Assembly: GCA_035275405.1 (NCBI GenBank)
Contig: DATEMU010000015.1
Span: forward strand, 1-64,000
DNA: 64,000 nt
From: Phycisphaerae bacterium
Lineage (GTDB): Bacteria > Planctomycetota > Phycisphaerae > UBA1845 > UTPLA1
Direction: 5' to 3'
A program made the translations under genes and the position numbers. Of this stretch, positions 27,073-35,228 are shown piece by piece. Every line of letters begins with the position of its first letter. Position 1 is the first letter of the stretch. The notes under the pieces are model-generated. The model saw nothing but the letters and a program-made list of their open reading frames with translations, had not been told where the DNA came from and searched no databases.

Positions 27073-27110
27073 GGCGTCCGGGGGGTCCGCCCCCCGGACG
27101 CCCTCTTTCG
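27073..27110 (+). terminator. strong hairpin after flp, attenuator or partial terminator
   Basis: GGCGTCCGGGGGG (27073-27085) pairs perfectly over 13 bp with CCCCCCGGACGCC (27090-27102) across a TCCG loop, followed by a T-rich tail (CTCTTTCGTTTCG). It would reduce read-through into the rest of the operon, giving more pilin than assembly proteins. Confidence 0.7.
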
Positions 27111-27162
27111 TTTCGCCCTTAACTTGCAGGAGGACCAATCGAAAGAGGAGGCCGAATCGAAA

Positions 27163-27303
27163 ATGGAAGCCGTTAGCTTTGCGATTCTTACCGGGCTGAT
27201 CGTCGTCGCGATGGTACGGATGTTGGTGCTCTTGACCGCGTGCGGTCAGGACCGCGTCCATGAGTTGCACGACGACGGCCGGCACGTGGGGAGCCCGCGG
27301 TGA
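27163..27303 (+). CDS. degenerate second Flp-like pilin
   Basis: A 46-residue frame beginning MEAVSFAILTGLIVVAMVRM. It aligns with the Flp stretch ETVEYAIITGLIVVA over the hydrophobic core, but the cleavage Gly, Glu+5 and Tyr+6 are Lys (upstream), Ser and Phe, and the C-terminus (TACGQDRVHELHDDGRHVGS) is unlike Flp. The stop overlaps the GTG start of the prepilin peptidase gene, so it may act in translational coupling. It is either a decayed paralogue or a processing-independent pilin-like membrane peptide. GAGGAGG lies upstream of the ATG. Confidence 0.45.
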   Translation: MEAVSFAILTGLIVVAMVRMLVLLTACGQDRVHELHDDGRHVGSPR

Positions 27304-27875
27304 GCTTTCTTGGACTCACAGTGAGCGAGTTCGCGCCGTTGCAAATCGGCGTCCTATGCGGGGCCTGCATGGTCGCCGCCGCCACCGATATCGCATCGCG
27401 CCGAATTCCCAACTGGCTGACGATTCCCTTGCTCGCGACCGGCGTGGCGTACTCCACCATGCACCGCGGTCCCTGGGGTCTTCTGGATTCCATCGCTGCC
27501 GCCCTCATCCTCGCCCTGCCCTATCTCTTCCTGTTCGTATACGCACGGGGCGGTGGAGGCGACGTCAAACTGATGGCCGCGGTCGGGGCCTGGACCGGTG
27601 TGGTTCCGGGACTCGTCGTGCTGTTTATGGTCGCCCTCGCCGGCGTTGCCATGGGGATCGTCGTCGCCCTGACGCGAGGCCAATTTCAAACCACCATGCG
27701 GCATGTGGCCGATATCGCTCAGCAGGCGGCCCCCGCAGTGGCGATGGGCAAGCCGCAGTTGATCGGCGCTACAATCACCGGCGATCGCAAACCCAGCGCC
27801 CCCATGCCCTACGGTGTGGCCATCTTTGTCGGCGTGTGTGCGGCGGTCGGAGGACTTTCCTTATGGCATGGCTAA
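27300..27875 (+). CDS. cpaA: TadV/CpaA prepilin peptidase (A24 family)
   Basis: A 191-residue inner-membrane aspartyl peptidase that cuts the Flp leader. The two catalytic Asp lie in AAATDIASRRIPNWL (about residue 30) and GGGGDVKLMAAVG (about residue 88), the GxGD motif. There are five or six hydrophobic segments. The start is a GTG inside the stop of the preceding small gene. It overlaps tadE by 13 bases. Confidence 0.92.
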   Translation: MSFLGLTVSEFAPLQIGVLCGACMVAAATDIASRRIPNWLTIPLLATGVAYSTMHRGPWGLLDSIAAALILALPYLFLFVYARGGGGDVKLMAAVGAWTGVVPGLVVLFMVALAGVAMGIVVALTRGQFQTTMRHVADIAQQAAPAVAMGKPQLIGATITGDRKPSAPMPYGVAIFVGVCAAVGGLSLWHG

Positions 27876-28273
27876 GAGGAGCTACCCGGCGGCGAGGTCT
27901 CGCGCTTGTGGAAACAGCCCTGCTCCTTCCGCTTCTGATGTCTTTGACGCTCGTGTTGCTCGAATACGGCTGGGTGTTCATCAAGATTCAGCAACTAAAC
28001 AGCGCCGCCCGGGAGGGGGCTCGTGCCGGGGCGCGATCCAACGGGACGAATGCGCAGATCAGCGCGGCTGTTGATTCCGTCATGACGCGGTCAAGCATGG
28101 GTGGCAGCAGCTATTCGGTGACCACCGTTCCGGCCAACGTTGCCGGCGCCGACAGGGGAGAGACGATCCGGGTTCGGGTCGAAGTGAATTATGACAACGT
28201 AACGTTAGTCAACGTTCCCTTGATTCCATTGCCAACGACCCTGGGTAGCGAATACCGTATTATGAAAGAATAG
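27863..28273 (+). CDS. tadE: TadE-like pseudopilin, copy 1
   Basis: A 136-residue protein with a short basic leader (MAWLRGATRRRGLALVE) and a hydrophobic pilin-like helix (LLLPLLMSLTLVLLEYGWVF), followed by an exposed beta-rich domain ending RVRVEVNYDNVTLVNVPLIP and TLGSEYRIMKE. TadE pseudopilins are minor components of the Tad machine, cut by the TadV peptidase. The next gene is a tandem paralogue. Confidence 0.88.
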   Translation: MAWLRGATRRRGLALVETALLLPLLMSLTLVLLEYGWVFIKIQQLNSAAREGARAGARSNGTNAQISAAVDSVMTRSSMGGSSYSVTTVPANVAGADRGETIRVRVEVNYDNVTLVNVPLIPLPTTLGSEYRIMKE

Positions 28274-28328
28274 CGGACTTTGAACGCCGGTCGATTTCCC
28301 GGCGGTCCAGTGGTTTGAGGACTTTAGC

Positions 28329-28748
28329 ATGGCACAGCCAAAACGAACTACGAGGCGGCGGGCTGCCGTTGTCGTGGAAGTGGCCCTGGTCATGCCGCTC
28401 CTCTTGTTGTTGACACTGGCACTCCTCGAATACGGCTGGGCGGTCATCAAGATTCAACAAATCAACAGCGCCGCAAGAGAAGCCGCCCGCATTGGGGCGC
28501 GCGCCAGCGCCACGGACGCCCAGGTTAGCGCCGCGGTTTCCGCTATTATGAGCAATGCGAACATCGGCACTTATTCGTTAAGCACCACTCCATCGAGCAT
28601 CATGGGCGTCTCCAGAGGTTCGACGATCAGTGCTCGTGTCGAAGTGAATTACTCCAATATTCAGTTAGTCGCGTTAAGCAGTACGCCTTTGCTCCCGTTC
28701 CCCATGCCGACGACGTTGAACAGCGAATTCCACATGATGAAAGAGTAG
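28329..28748 (+). CDS. tadE: TadE-like pseudopilin, copy 2
   Basis: A 139-residue tandem paralogue of the preceding gene. It shares LLEYGW, IKIQQ, NSAARE, ARVEVNY and the ending MKE at matching positions, with divergence in the middle. Leader MAQPKRTTRRRAAVVVEVAL, then helix VMPLLLLLTLALLEYGWAVI. The pair probably arose by local duplication and may form a heteromeric pseudopilin tip. Confidence 0.88.
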   Translation: MAQPKRTTRRRAAVVVEVALVMPLLLLLTLALLEYGWAVIKIQQINSAAREAARIGARASATDAQVSAAVSAIMSNANIGTYSLSTTPSSIMGVSRGSTISARVEVNYSNIQLVALSSTPLLPFPMPTTLNSEFHMMKE

Positions 28749-28807
28749 CCAGCGGGAGGCGGCGGCTGAAAAAGAGGGTTATCAGTAAAATCAATCGACG
28801 GTGAATC

Positions 28808-30334
28808 ATGAGCGCCAACCTCAAGAAACCACGGTCTGTGAAACGCAAGGCGATCGCCCTCCTCTGGGTCTCCCTGACGGCCATCCTCTTCATCGGGTTC
28901 GTCGGCCTGTCCCTCGACACCGGTCTGGTCGTCTTCACCGCTGAGGAATTGCAGGGCGCGGCCGATGCCTCCGCGCTCGCCGCCGCCCAGTTCGTCAAAA
29001 CCGATATTCCCGCCGCCCGGGCCGCCGCCGTGGACCTCGCGTTGCTCAACCGGGCCGGCAACAGCACCGTTCATCTCGATCCCAACATACCCAACGCCGC
29101 CGATGGCGATATAGTCATGGGCCGATTCAATCGCACAACGTTTGAGTTCATCCCCGACAACACCACGCCGAATGCCGTTAAGGTGGTCGCCCGGCGCAAG
29201 AGCGGGGAGGGGGCCGGCGAACTCCCCCTCGTCTTCGGCCGCGCCTTCGGAAGAAACTCCACCTTTGTCGAACGCGACGCCATCGCCATGCTCGCCGGCG
29301 GAACCGGCTCAGGCCTCATTGCCCTTTGCAGCGCCCTGCCGTGTGCCCAGCGTTCCGATTGTGCCAACTGCCCGCCGGAGGCTTGCGATTGCTCCCTGTA
29401 CATCCATGGCAACCTGACGGTCAGCGTCCTGCCCGCTCCGCCGTTGAATTGCGACCAAGAAGGTGCCGGGGTCTCCGTGAATTCTCCCAACCCCGACGCA
29501 TTCTGTGCCCAGGGCAATGCCACGGTTATTACCCCCAACGTCGAAATCTATGGCGGGTACGATCAGACCGGCAACAGCGTTAATATCGACAACCCCTGTG
29601 AGGAGGGGCCTCAGCCCGAACCGTGCGGTGAGGGGAGTATCTTCCAATGTGAAACGAATCACGTTATCTGCGACCCGTTAAGGGCCGTCCCGGTGCCGAG
29701 CATCGTCGGTCTGACCGATTTGGGCGGGATTGTCATGAATGCCGGAGACGAACAGGTGATCGACCCGGGATACTACTCCCGTGGGATTCGCATGACGGGG
29801 GGGACGCTAACGATGAAGCCAGGGGTCTATGTCCTCGGAGGCGCGCCGAATACGGGTCCCCCGCCTCGGCCTACCGGCTTCGACATTGGCGGCGGTGCGG
29901 TGGTCTGCGGGGAGGGTGTGATGCTCTTTATCAACGGGCCGACCGGCGAATTAAACATCAATGGCAATGGATGTATAACACTTAGTCCGATTGACCTGGA
30001 TGATTCAGAAACGCCCCCAACGCCTTGTCCCGACTGCGATGCCACGGACTATGACTACCCAGAGCCCGTGGCGGCCTTGTCACCGTACGAGGGCCTCACC
30101 ATCTTTCAATCGCCCGGGAATTGCAATGTGGCTACGATCATCGGCACCAGCGATCTTAACATGGTCGGCTCGCTGTATTTTCCGTGCAACCACCTCAATC
30201 TCAGCGGCACAGGGGACGGCTTCGGGAATCAGTTGATCGCCCGGACGCTGGAAATCTCCGGCGACGGTCTCATCCAGATTCACTACGACGGTCGAAACCC
30301 GGCTTTCGGGACCGACACGTTCCTCGTCGAGTAG
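28808..30334 (+). CDS. tadG: TadG-like pilus assembly protein
   Basis: A 508-residue secreted or membrane-anchored protein. The N-terminal region (KAIALLWVSLTAILFIGFVG, then LSLDTGLVVFTAEELQGAAD and ASALAAAQFV) is the TadG-type N-terminal domain. The rest has Cys pairs (CSALPCAQRSDCANCPPEAC) and a beta-rich part (GGIVMNAGDEQVIDPGYYSR, GGTLTMKPGVYVLGG) that looks like a parallel-beta domain. Typical TadG proteins have a VWA domain; none is clear here, so the C-terminal part is probably lineage-specific. Confidence 0.82.
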   Translation: MSANLKKPRSVKRKAIALLWVSLTAILFIGFVGLSLDTGLVVFTAEELQGAADASALAAAQFVKTDIPAARAAAVDLALLNRAGNSTVHLDPNIPNAADGDIVMGRFNRTTFEFIPDNTTPNAVKVVARRKSGEGAGELPLVFGRAFGRNSTFVERDAIAMLAGGTGSGLIALCSALPCAQRSDCANCPPEACDCSLYIHGNLTVSVLPAPPLNCDQEGAGVSVNSPNPDAFCAQGNATVITPNVEIYGGYDQTGNSVNIDNPCEEGPQPEPCGEGSIFQCETNHVICDPLRAVPVPSIVGLTDLGGIVMNAGDEQVIDPGYYSRGIRMTGGTLTMKPGVYVLGGAPNTGPPPRPTGFDIGGGAVVCGEGVMLFINGPTGELNINGNGCITLSPIDLDDSETPPTPCPDCDATDYDYPEPVAALSPYEGLTIFQSPGNCNVATIIGTSDLNMVGSLYFPCNHLNLSGTGDGFGNQLIARTLEISGDGLIQIHYDGRNPAFGTDTFLVE

Positions 30335-30501
30335 ATTCTAAATCCACCAGTGGCGTTTAAGTGATAACTCGCGGCAGCCGTGAATGTTACGGCGCCGGTC
30401 CTGGCTCTGGCCACGGGCAGCCCCCTTGTGGTATCCTAATTACCGCTTGGATTGGCGCGGCTGTGAATAACCCGATGACTACTTAAGGAGCGATTCTTCT
30501 T

Positions 30502-30651
30502 ATGGAAACCGATCTGATTACCACCCTCATCGATTTGGCCTTTGGAATCTTCACCGGCATTTATGACTTTCTCTTCGCCCCGGTGACCGGGATCATCTCG
30601 ATGCCGTACGAGAATTTCCTGCGAACGGTTCTGGGCACGCTAATCGACTAA
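30502..30651 (+). CDS. tiny hydrophobic protein at the end of the tad right arm
   Basis: A 49-residue protein (METDLITTLIDLAFGIFTGI, then YDFLFAPVTGIISMPYENFL) with one hydrophobic segment and no Cys. AAGGAG lies upstream of the ATG. It overlaps the 3' end of the convergent dehydrogenase gene by 4 bases. Size and hydrophobicity recall the tiny proteins at 37.6-38.4 kb, but there is no signal peptide here. Confidence 0.45.
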   Translation: METDLITTLIDLAFGIFTGIYDFLFAPVTGIISMPYENFLRTVLGTLID

Positions 30652-31844
30652 TTGGGCAGCCCCGCCGATGGCGCGGGCGCCGGTAGGGACCGGGACGCCT
30701 TGGCCAGAACCGCGGGCGTTTTCTGGATGGGTCCGCACTTTGGCTCCGGTCTGGCCGCGCCTTCCCGGGCGCGCCAATAGGCCTGAAACTCGCCAAGCTG
30801 CGCGACGAGGTGGGGGGGGCGCGTGGCGAAACAATGATCGAAGGGTTCCATCGGATCGGGCACGTAGGCTTCCGCCCGCTGGATCGCCGCGGAGATTTCC
30901 TGCTTGACGTCCTCCTCCACCAGACCGCGAACCTTGTCATTCACGATCCCGCGCTGTTCGAGATAGATCGTGAAGCGCGTCAGCGGATCGCGGGTCTCCC
31001 AGCCTTTCACCTCGTCCGCCGTGCGGTACTTCCCCGAATCGTCCGAGGTGGAATGTTGCCCCAGCCGGTAGGTGATCGCCTCAATCAGCGTGGGTCCTCC
31101 TCCCGACCGGGCCCGATCGAGCGCTTCGCGTGAGGCAACGATCATGGCGAGCAGGTCGTTCCCATCCACCTGCATCCCGCCGAAGCCGTAACCGAGGGCC
31201 TTCTGGGCAAGCGTTTGCGATGCCGTCTGCGCGCTGCGCGGCATCGAGATGGCCCACTGGTTGTTCTGCACGATCATGACCAGCGGCAGTTGAAACGCCC
31301 CGGCGACGTTCATGGCCTCGTGGAAATCGCCCTCGCTCGTCGCGCCGTCGCCCAGGAAAGTGACCACGACGCCGGAATCGCCCTTGAACTTGTTGCCCAT
31401 GGCGATGCCCGCCGCGTATTGGCACTGCGTCGCGACCGGTCCGCACAAGGGGAGGACATTCAGGCCCTCCGGCGGCTGCGCCCCATGTTCGTATCCTCCC
31501 CACCAGCCGAGAATCAGCCGCTCCATCGGCCAACCCAGATACAGCATCGCCGGCATTTCGCGGAACGAGGGGACCAGCCAATCGGCCTTTTCCATGACGA
31601 ACGCCGGGCCCAGCGACGCCGCCTCCTGACCGCGAGTTGGGGGATAAGTTCCGATCCGCCCCTGCCGCGAGAGGTTGATCATCCGCTCATCCCAGCGCCG
31701 CGCCAGAACCAACGCACGGTAGTAACGCCGCAGTTGCTCGGAGGGTAGTCCCGGATCGAGGTCCCGATCGACCGCGCCGTCCGCGCCGAGGATCGAGAGG
31801 TGCTCCACGCAATGAGAAGGGCTTATCCGGCTTCGCGGCACCAC
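30648..31844 (-). CDS. pyruvate dehydrogenase E1 alpha-like subunit (TPP-dependent)
   Basis: A 398-residue cytoplasmic enzyme. It carries the thiamine diphosphate motif, GDGATSEGDFHEAMNVA followed by VQNNQWAIS, and the heterotetramer-type phosphorylation-loop region (TYRLGQHSTSDDSGKYRTAD). The N-terminal part (YYRALVLARRWDERMINLSR) is typical of PDH or branched-chain E1 alpha chains. No E1 beta, E2 or E3 gene is nearby, so the complex is encoded elsewhere. The start is a GTG. The C-terminal Pro/Ala-rich tail (about 45 residues) is longer than usual. Confidence 0.88.
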   Translation of the reverse strand: MVPRSRISPSHCVEHLSILGADGAVDRDLDPGLPSEQLRRYYRALVLARRWDERMINLSRQGRIGTYPPTRGQEAASLGPAFVMEKADWLVPSFREMPAMLYLGWPMERLILGWWGGYEHGAQPPEGLNVLPLCGPVATQCQYAAGIAMGNKFKGDSGVVVTFLGDGATSEGDFHEAMNVAGAFQLPLVMIVQNNQWAISMPRSAQTASQTLAQKALGYGFGGMQVDGNDLLAMIVASREALDRARSGGGPTLIEAITYRLGQHSTSDDSGKYRTADEVKGWETRDPLTRFTIYLEQRGIVNDKVRGLVEEDVKQEISAAIQRAEAYVPDPMEPFDHCFATRPPHLVAQLGEFQAYWRAREGAARPEPKCGPIQKTPAVLAKASRSLPAPAPSAGLPN

Positions 31845-31896
31845 GGCTCCTTGTTAAGGTCTGGCAAGCGTTGCATACTCTTGGCGATTTTGCATC

Positions 31897-33339
31897 ATGT
31901 TGCCCGCGCCCGCGATCGAACCCATCGACCACGCCATCCCCAAAGGGCTCCGAACCCAGATGTTAAAAAAAGACCCCGATTTTCGCAAGGTTGGCCCGGC
32001 CGGTGTGATGGATTATCCGCTCAATCCCGTCGACCACGTGCTGCTGGTCACGCACGAGTCGCTTCGGCACAGGGGCTATTGCGGGTTGAGCGTCATGCTC
32101 ATCGTAGATCTGGAAGGGCCGCTGCCGCAGGCCGAATTGCAACGCGCCCTGCACCGGCTGGGCACGTGTTATCCCGCCCTTTCGGCACACATCAGGTATT
32201 CATCCATCCTCCATCGGCCCTCCTGGCATTTGGTAGGGCGGGAACCGCTCGAAGAGGCCGTCGAATATGAGCACCATCAACTCGATCCCGAGCGCGATGA
32301 CATCCTCGCCCCTCTGAATCGCGTCATCGACGATCCCGTCAACGTCCACGAGGGGCGGCAACTCCGCCTGGTCCACATCGAGATGCCGGGCGAGCGTCAT
32401 CGCCTCGCCCTGCGCTGGGCGCACCCGCTCATGGACATCGAAGGCGGTCACGCCCTTCTCGGAGCGCTCCACGATATTCTTTGCGGCCGTGAGCCGTCGC
32501 TGAATCCTGACCCGGCAGCGGCCTTCCCCGAACCATTCGCGGCAGGTTTTCCCGCCGCCCAGCTTCGTGCGTGGCAGGGGCGATTTCTTTATGCCAGCTA
32601 CGATCGCCTCCGCCAGCCGCGGATCGTTCAGCGGCCCGAAGCCGCGCCGCAGCACTGTCGCGTCGCCCTGAGGGCGTATGTCGGAGAACAGCGCGCCCGA
32701 TTCGAGGCTCTGGCGAAGGAACGGACCGCGCCCGGTCCACTCCGCTACTCTCGCGCGATCCTGGTCGCGCTCGCACGAGCGTATCACCAAATGGCCACCA
32801 ACCAGGGTCGCCCGCGCTCGCATTACCTATTCCCCCAATCTCTGCCGCTGGCGCGTAAGGGCCCTCGGCCCGGCGTTTGTGGCAACCACGTCTCCATTCC
32901 CTGGATCGTCTTTGCCGCGAGCGATTTGGAGGATCGCGCGAAGGCGGATGCCGTCGCCGGCCGCCAATTCCGTGATTTTTTTGAAAAGCGCCGCGATCAG
33001 GCCATGTGGTATATGTACCGCGCCGCCGCGCGTTGGCCCTTCGGTGTGACCCGTTGGCTGACGACGCACCGCCTGCCGCGTGCCGCCGCCGGTTTCACCG
33101 GCTACCAATTCGACCAGTCAGTAACGCACCTCGGCTCGGCCCGCATCGTTAATTTGTCCGGGGCCGGGCCGATGAATTGCCACCCCGGCTGGATGTTCGG
33201 TCGCACCACGTTTGGCGATCGGATGAACCTGTCCGTCACGTACTTTGAAGACTACTTTGATACACCCAACGTGGAACGATTCCTCGATCTGATGGAACAG
33301 GAACTGTTTGGGCCCGACGTTTCCATCGCTCCGGTTTGA
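31897..33339 (+). CDS. HxxxD acyltransferase-like protein (condensation-domain fold)
   Basis: A 480-residue protein. The motif HPLMD (His176, Asp180) lies in LALRWAHPLMDIEGGHALLG, which resembles the active-site HHxxxDG motif of CoA-dependent acyltransferases, condensation domains and wax ester synthases. Other landmarks are PLNPVDHVLLVTHESL near the N-terminus and NLSVTYFEDYF near the C-terminus, at the place of the DFG-like region. The second catalytic His and the Gly after Asp are not conserved, so specificity is open. It is divergent from the E1 alpha gene, with 52 bases between starts. Confidence 0.7.
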   Translation: MLPAPAIEPIDHAIPKGLRTQMLKKDPDFRKVGPAGVMDYPLNPVDHVLLVTHESLRHRGYCGLSVMLIVDLEGPLPQAELQRALHRLGTCYPALSAHIRYSSILHRPSWHLVGREPLEEAVEYEHHQLDPERDDILAPLNRVIDDPVNVHEGRQLRLVHIEMPGERHRLALRWAHPLMDIEGGHALLGALHDILCGREPSLNPDPAAAFPEPFAAGFPAAQLRAWQGRFLYASYDRLRQPRIVQRPEAAPQHCRVALRAYVGEQRARFEALAKERTAPGPLRYSRAILVALARAYHQMATNQGRPRSHYLFPQSLPLARKGPRPGVCGNHVSIPWIVFAASDLEDRAKADAVAGRQFRDFFEKRRDQAMWYMYRAAARWPFGVTRWLTTHRLPRAAAGFTGYQFDQSVTHLGSARIVNLSGAGPMNCHPGWMFGRTTFGDRMNLSVTYFEDYFDTPNVERFLDLMEQELFGPDVSIAPV

Positions 33340-33497
33340 TTCGCCCTACAGCGACTCACAAAATCGTAAAAGCGCCAAGGCAGAATTCGCACAGTGAAGG
33401 CGCTGTAAGACAGAATTCACTTCGACGTAAAAGGCGGCCGGCTACCATTCTTCGCTCACGGTTTTGCTGACACCAAAAAAGAAGAAAGGACTGACCC

Positions 33498-33998
33498 ATG
33501 GCCGCTGAATCACTACAGGATGCGCTGGTGGAGGAACTGCGGGATTTGCTTCATGCCGAAAAGCAGTTGACCAAGGCCTTGCCCAGGCTGGCCAAGGCGG
33601 CGGAAAGCGAGGAGCTCGCCTCAGCGTTTGAGTCACATCTCGAAGAGACGCAGACCCACGTGGAGCGGTTGGAACGCGCCCTGGAATCCCTGGGCGAATC
33701 GGTCCGCGCCAAGGCCTGCGACGGGATGAAGGGAATCGTCGAGGAGGGTGGCGAACTCATCAAGGAATACGACGCGGGGGCGCTTCGCGACGCGATGCTG
33801 ATCGAGGCCGCCCAGAAAGCCGAGCACTATGAGATTGCAACGTATGGCACCGTCGTGACCTGGGCCAAAAACCTGGGCCTTCAGCAAATCGCCGGGCCCC
33901 TGTTCGAGACGCTCAAGGAGGAAAAGGCCGCCGACGAGAAACTGACCCAGATCGCTGGCACGATCAACGCCCAGGCGGAGATCCCCACGCCGGCATGA
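33498..33998 (+). CDS. YciE-like ferritin-like protein (DUF892)
   Basis: A 166-residue all-helical protein. It matches DUF892 in layout: LQDALVEELRDLLHAEKQLT, FESHLEETQTHVERLERALE, LIEAAQKAEHYEIATYGTVV. Glu and His residues at these positions bind metals in ferritin-like proteins. YciE/YciF homologues are stress-induced. AGAAAGGA lies upstream of the ATG. Confidence 0.88.
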   Translation: MAAESLQDALVEELRDLLHAEKQLTKALPRLAKAAESEELASAFESHLEETQTHVERLERALESLGESVRAKACDGMKGIVEEGGELIKEYDAGALRDAMLIEAAQKAEHYEIATYGTVVTWAKNLGLQQIAGPLFETLKEEKAADEKLTQIAGTINAQAEIPTPA

Positions 33999-34018
33999 AG
34001 GAATAACCGCCGGTCGTC

Positions 34019-34059
34019 AAAAAAAATCAGGCCGGAACGAATCTCATCGTTCCGGCCTG
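34019..34059 (-). terminator. rho-independent terminator of the rplAJL operon
   Basis: CAGGCCGGAACGA (34028-34040) and TCGTTCCGGCCTG (34047-34059) form a 13-bp stem with a 6-base loop. On the minus strand it is followed by eight T (34026-34019). It ends the transcript of the ribosomal genes upstream on that strand. Confidence 0.9.
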
Positions 34060-34096
34060 CATAGACCTACCTTGCGATTGCTTCAAAGGCTGCGAA

Positions 34097-34516
34097 TTAC
34101 GCCTTGCCCTTGAGTTCCACCTTCGCCCCCGCGTCTTCCAGTTCCTTCTTGAGCTTCTCCGCGTCCTCTTTCGACACGCCTTCTTTCACCGTCTTCGGAG
34201 CGCCGTCGACCATGTCCTTGGCCTCCTTGAGGCCCAGTTGCGTCGCCGCCCGGACCGCCTTGATGACGTTGATCTTGGTCGCGCCGCCGTCCTTGAGGAT
34301 GACGTCGAAGAGCGTCGGGGCTTCCTCGGCCTCCGCCGCCGCGCCGCCGCCGGCCGGTCCGGCCATCATGACCGCGCCGCCGCCCGCCGGCTCGATGCCG
34401 TAAACGTCTTTGAGATAGTCCGCCAGATTCTGGGCGTCCTTGACCGTCAAGCCGACGATCTTGTCGCCGATCTCTTTGACCGCCGAACTGAATTCCTTTG
34501 CTGGTGCTTCCGCCAT
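34097..34516 (-). CDS. rplL: 50S ribosomal protein L7/L12
   Basis: A 139-residue ribosomal stalk protein that recruits translation GTPases. The N-terminal dimer domain ([20 protein letters not shown]) is followed by an Ala/Gly/Glu hinge and the C-terminal domain ([40 protein letters not shown]). It lies 164 bases after rplJ, enough for a separate leader, and ends at a strong terminator. Confidence 0.97.
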   Translation of the reverse strand: MAEAPAKEFSSAVKEIGDKIVGLTVKDAQNLADYLKDVYGIEPAGGGAVMMAGPAGGGAAAEAEEAPTLFDVILKDGGATKINVIKAVRAATQLGLKEAKDMVDGAPKTVKEGVSKEDAEKLKKELEDAGAKVELKGKA

Positions 34517-34680
34517 ATTCGTTGTCCTTTGCTCACGGTCGGTCGCGGCTTTTCATGCCGACCGACCTCGGTTGCCCCTCTCAATAGCCGGAATCCCATT
34601 GATCCCATTTAACCCGGACCGCCGCAAGGCCATCTGCCAATCGGGGCAGTTGAGAGTGGTTATTTCTTTGATGAGTCGCC

Positions 34681-35217
34681 TCAGGCGACCTTCGCGATCG
34701 TCTCTCCCTTTTCTAGCTTGTCGATAATCGCCTTGATGCAACCGGCCACGCGACCGCCGGTGTTCAGGCAGCCCGCGATGCGTCGTCCCGGTGAGATCGC
34801 CAGCATGACGATATCGCCCTGAAGCTCCGCCTTGCTGCGGCGCTTGGAGATATCCTCAATCGTCATCAGATCGGTCTCGCCCTCGACGAGCCCTTTCTTC
34901 AACTCCAGCGTCGGATATTCCTTGGCCAGCCGGATGAGTTCCTTGGCCGCATCGACCGGACTCGCACCGCCGGTCACAAACGCGCAGGGGCCGGTCAGGA
35001 CCGACGAGATCGGCGCGAGGATGGTGTCCGCGAGGACGCGCTTGGCGGTCCGATTGCCGATGACGTGGACCTCGATCTGCTTCTTGCGCAGCTCGCCGCG
35101 CAGGGTATTGACCTCGGTCCCCTTGAGCCCGTGGACGCTGACGACCATGAGGCTGTCCACGTCCTTGTATTTTTTCTCGAAATCTTTGGCGACCAGTTCT
35201 TTGACGGCGCGGCTCAT
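34681..35217 (-). CDS. rplJ: 50S ribosomal protein L10
   Basis: A 178-residue protein that forms the base of the L7/L12 stalk. The N-terminus (MSRAVKELVAKDFEKKYKDV) and the L10 core (VHGLKGTEVNTLRGELRKKQ, IEVHVIGNRTAKRVLADT) are standard. It starts 11 bases after rplA ends. Confidence 0.97.
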   Translation of the reverse strand: MSRAVKELVAKDFEKKYKDVDSLMVVSVHGLKGTEVNTLRGELRKKQIEVHVIGNRTAKRVLADTILAPISSVLTGPCAFVTGGASPVDAAKELIRLAKEYPTLELKKGLVEGETDLMTIEDISKRRSKAELQGDIVMLAISPGRRIAGCLNTGGRVAGCIKAIIDKLEKGETIAKVA

Positions 35218-35228
35218 GGCAAATTCCT

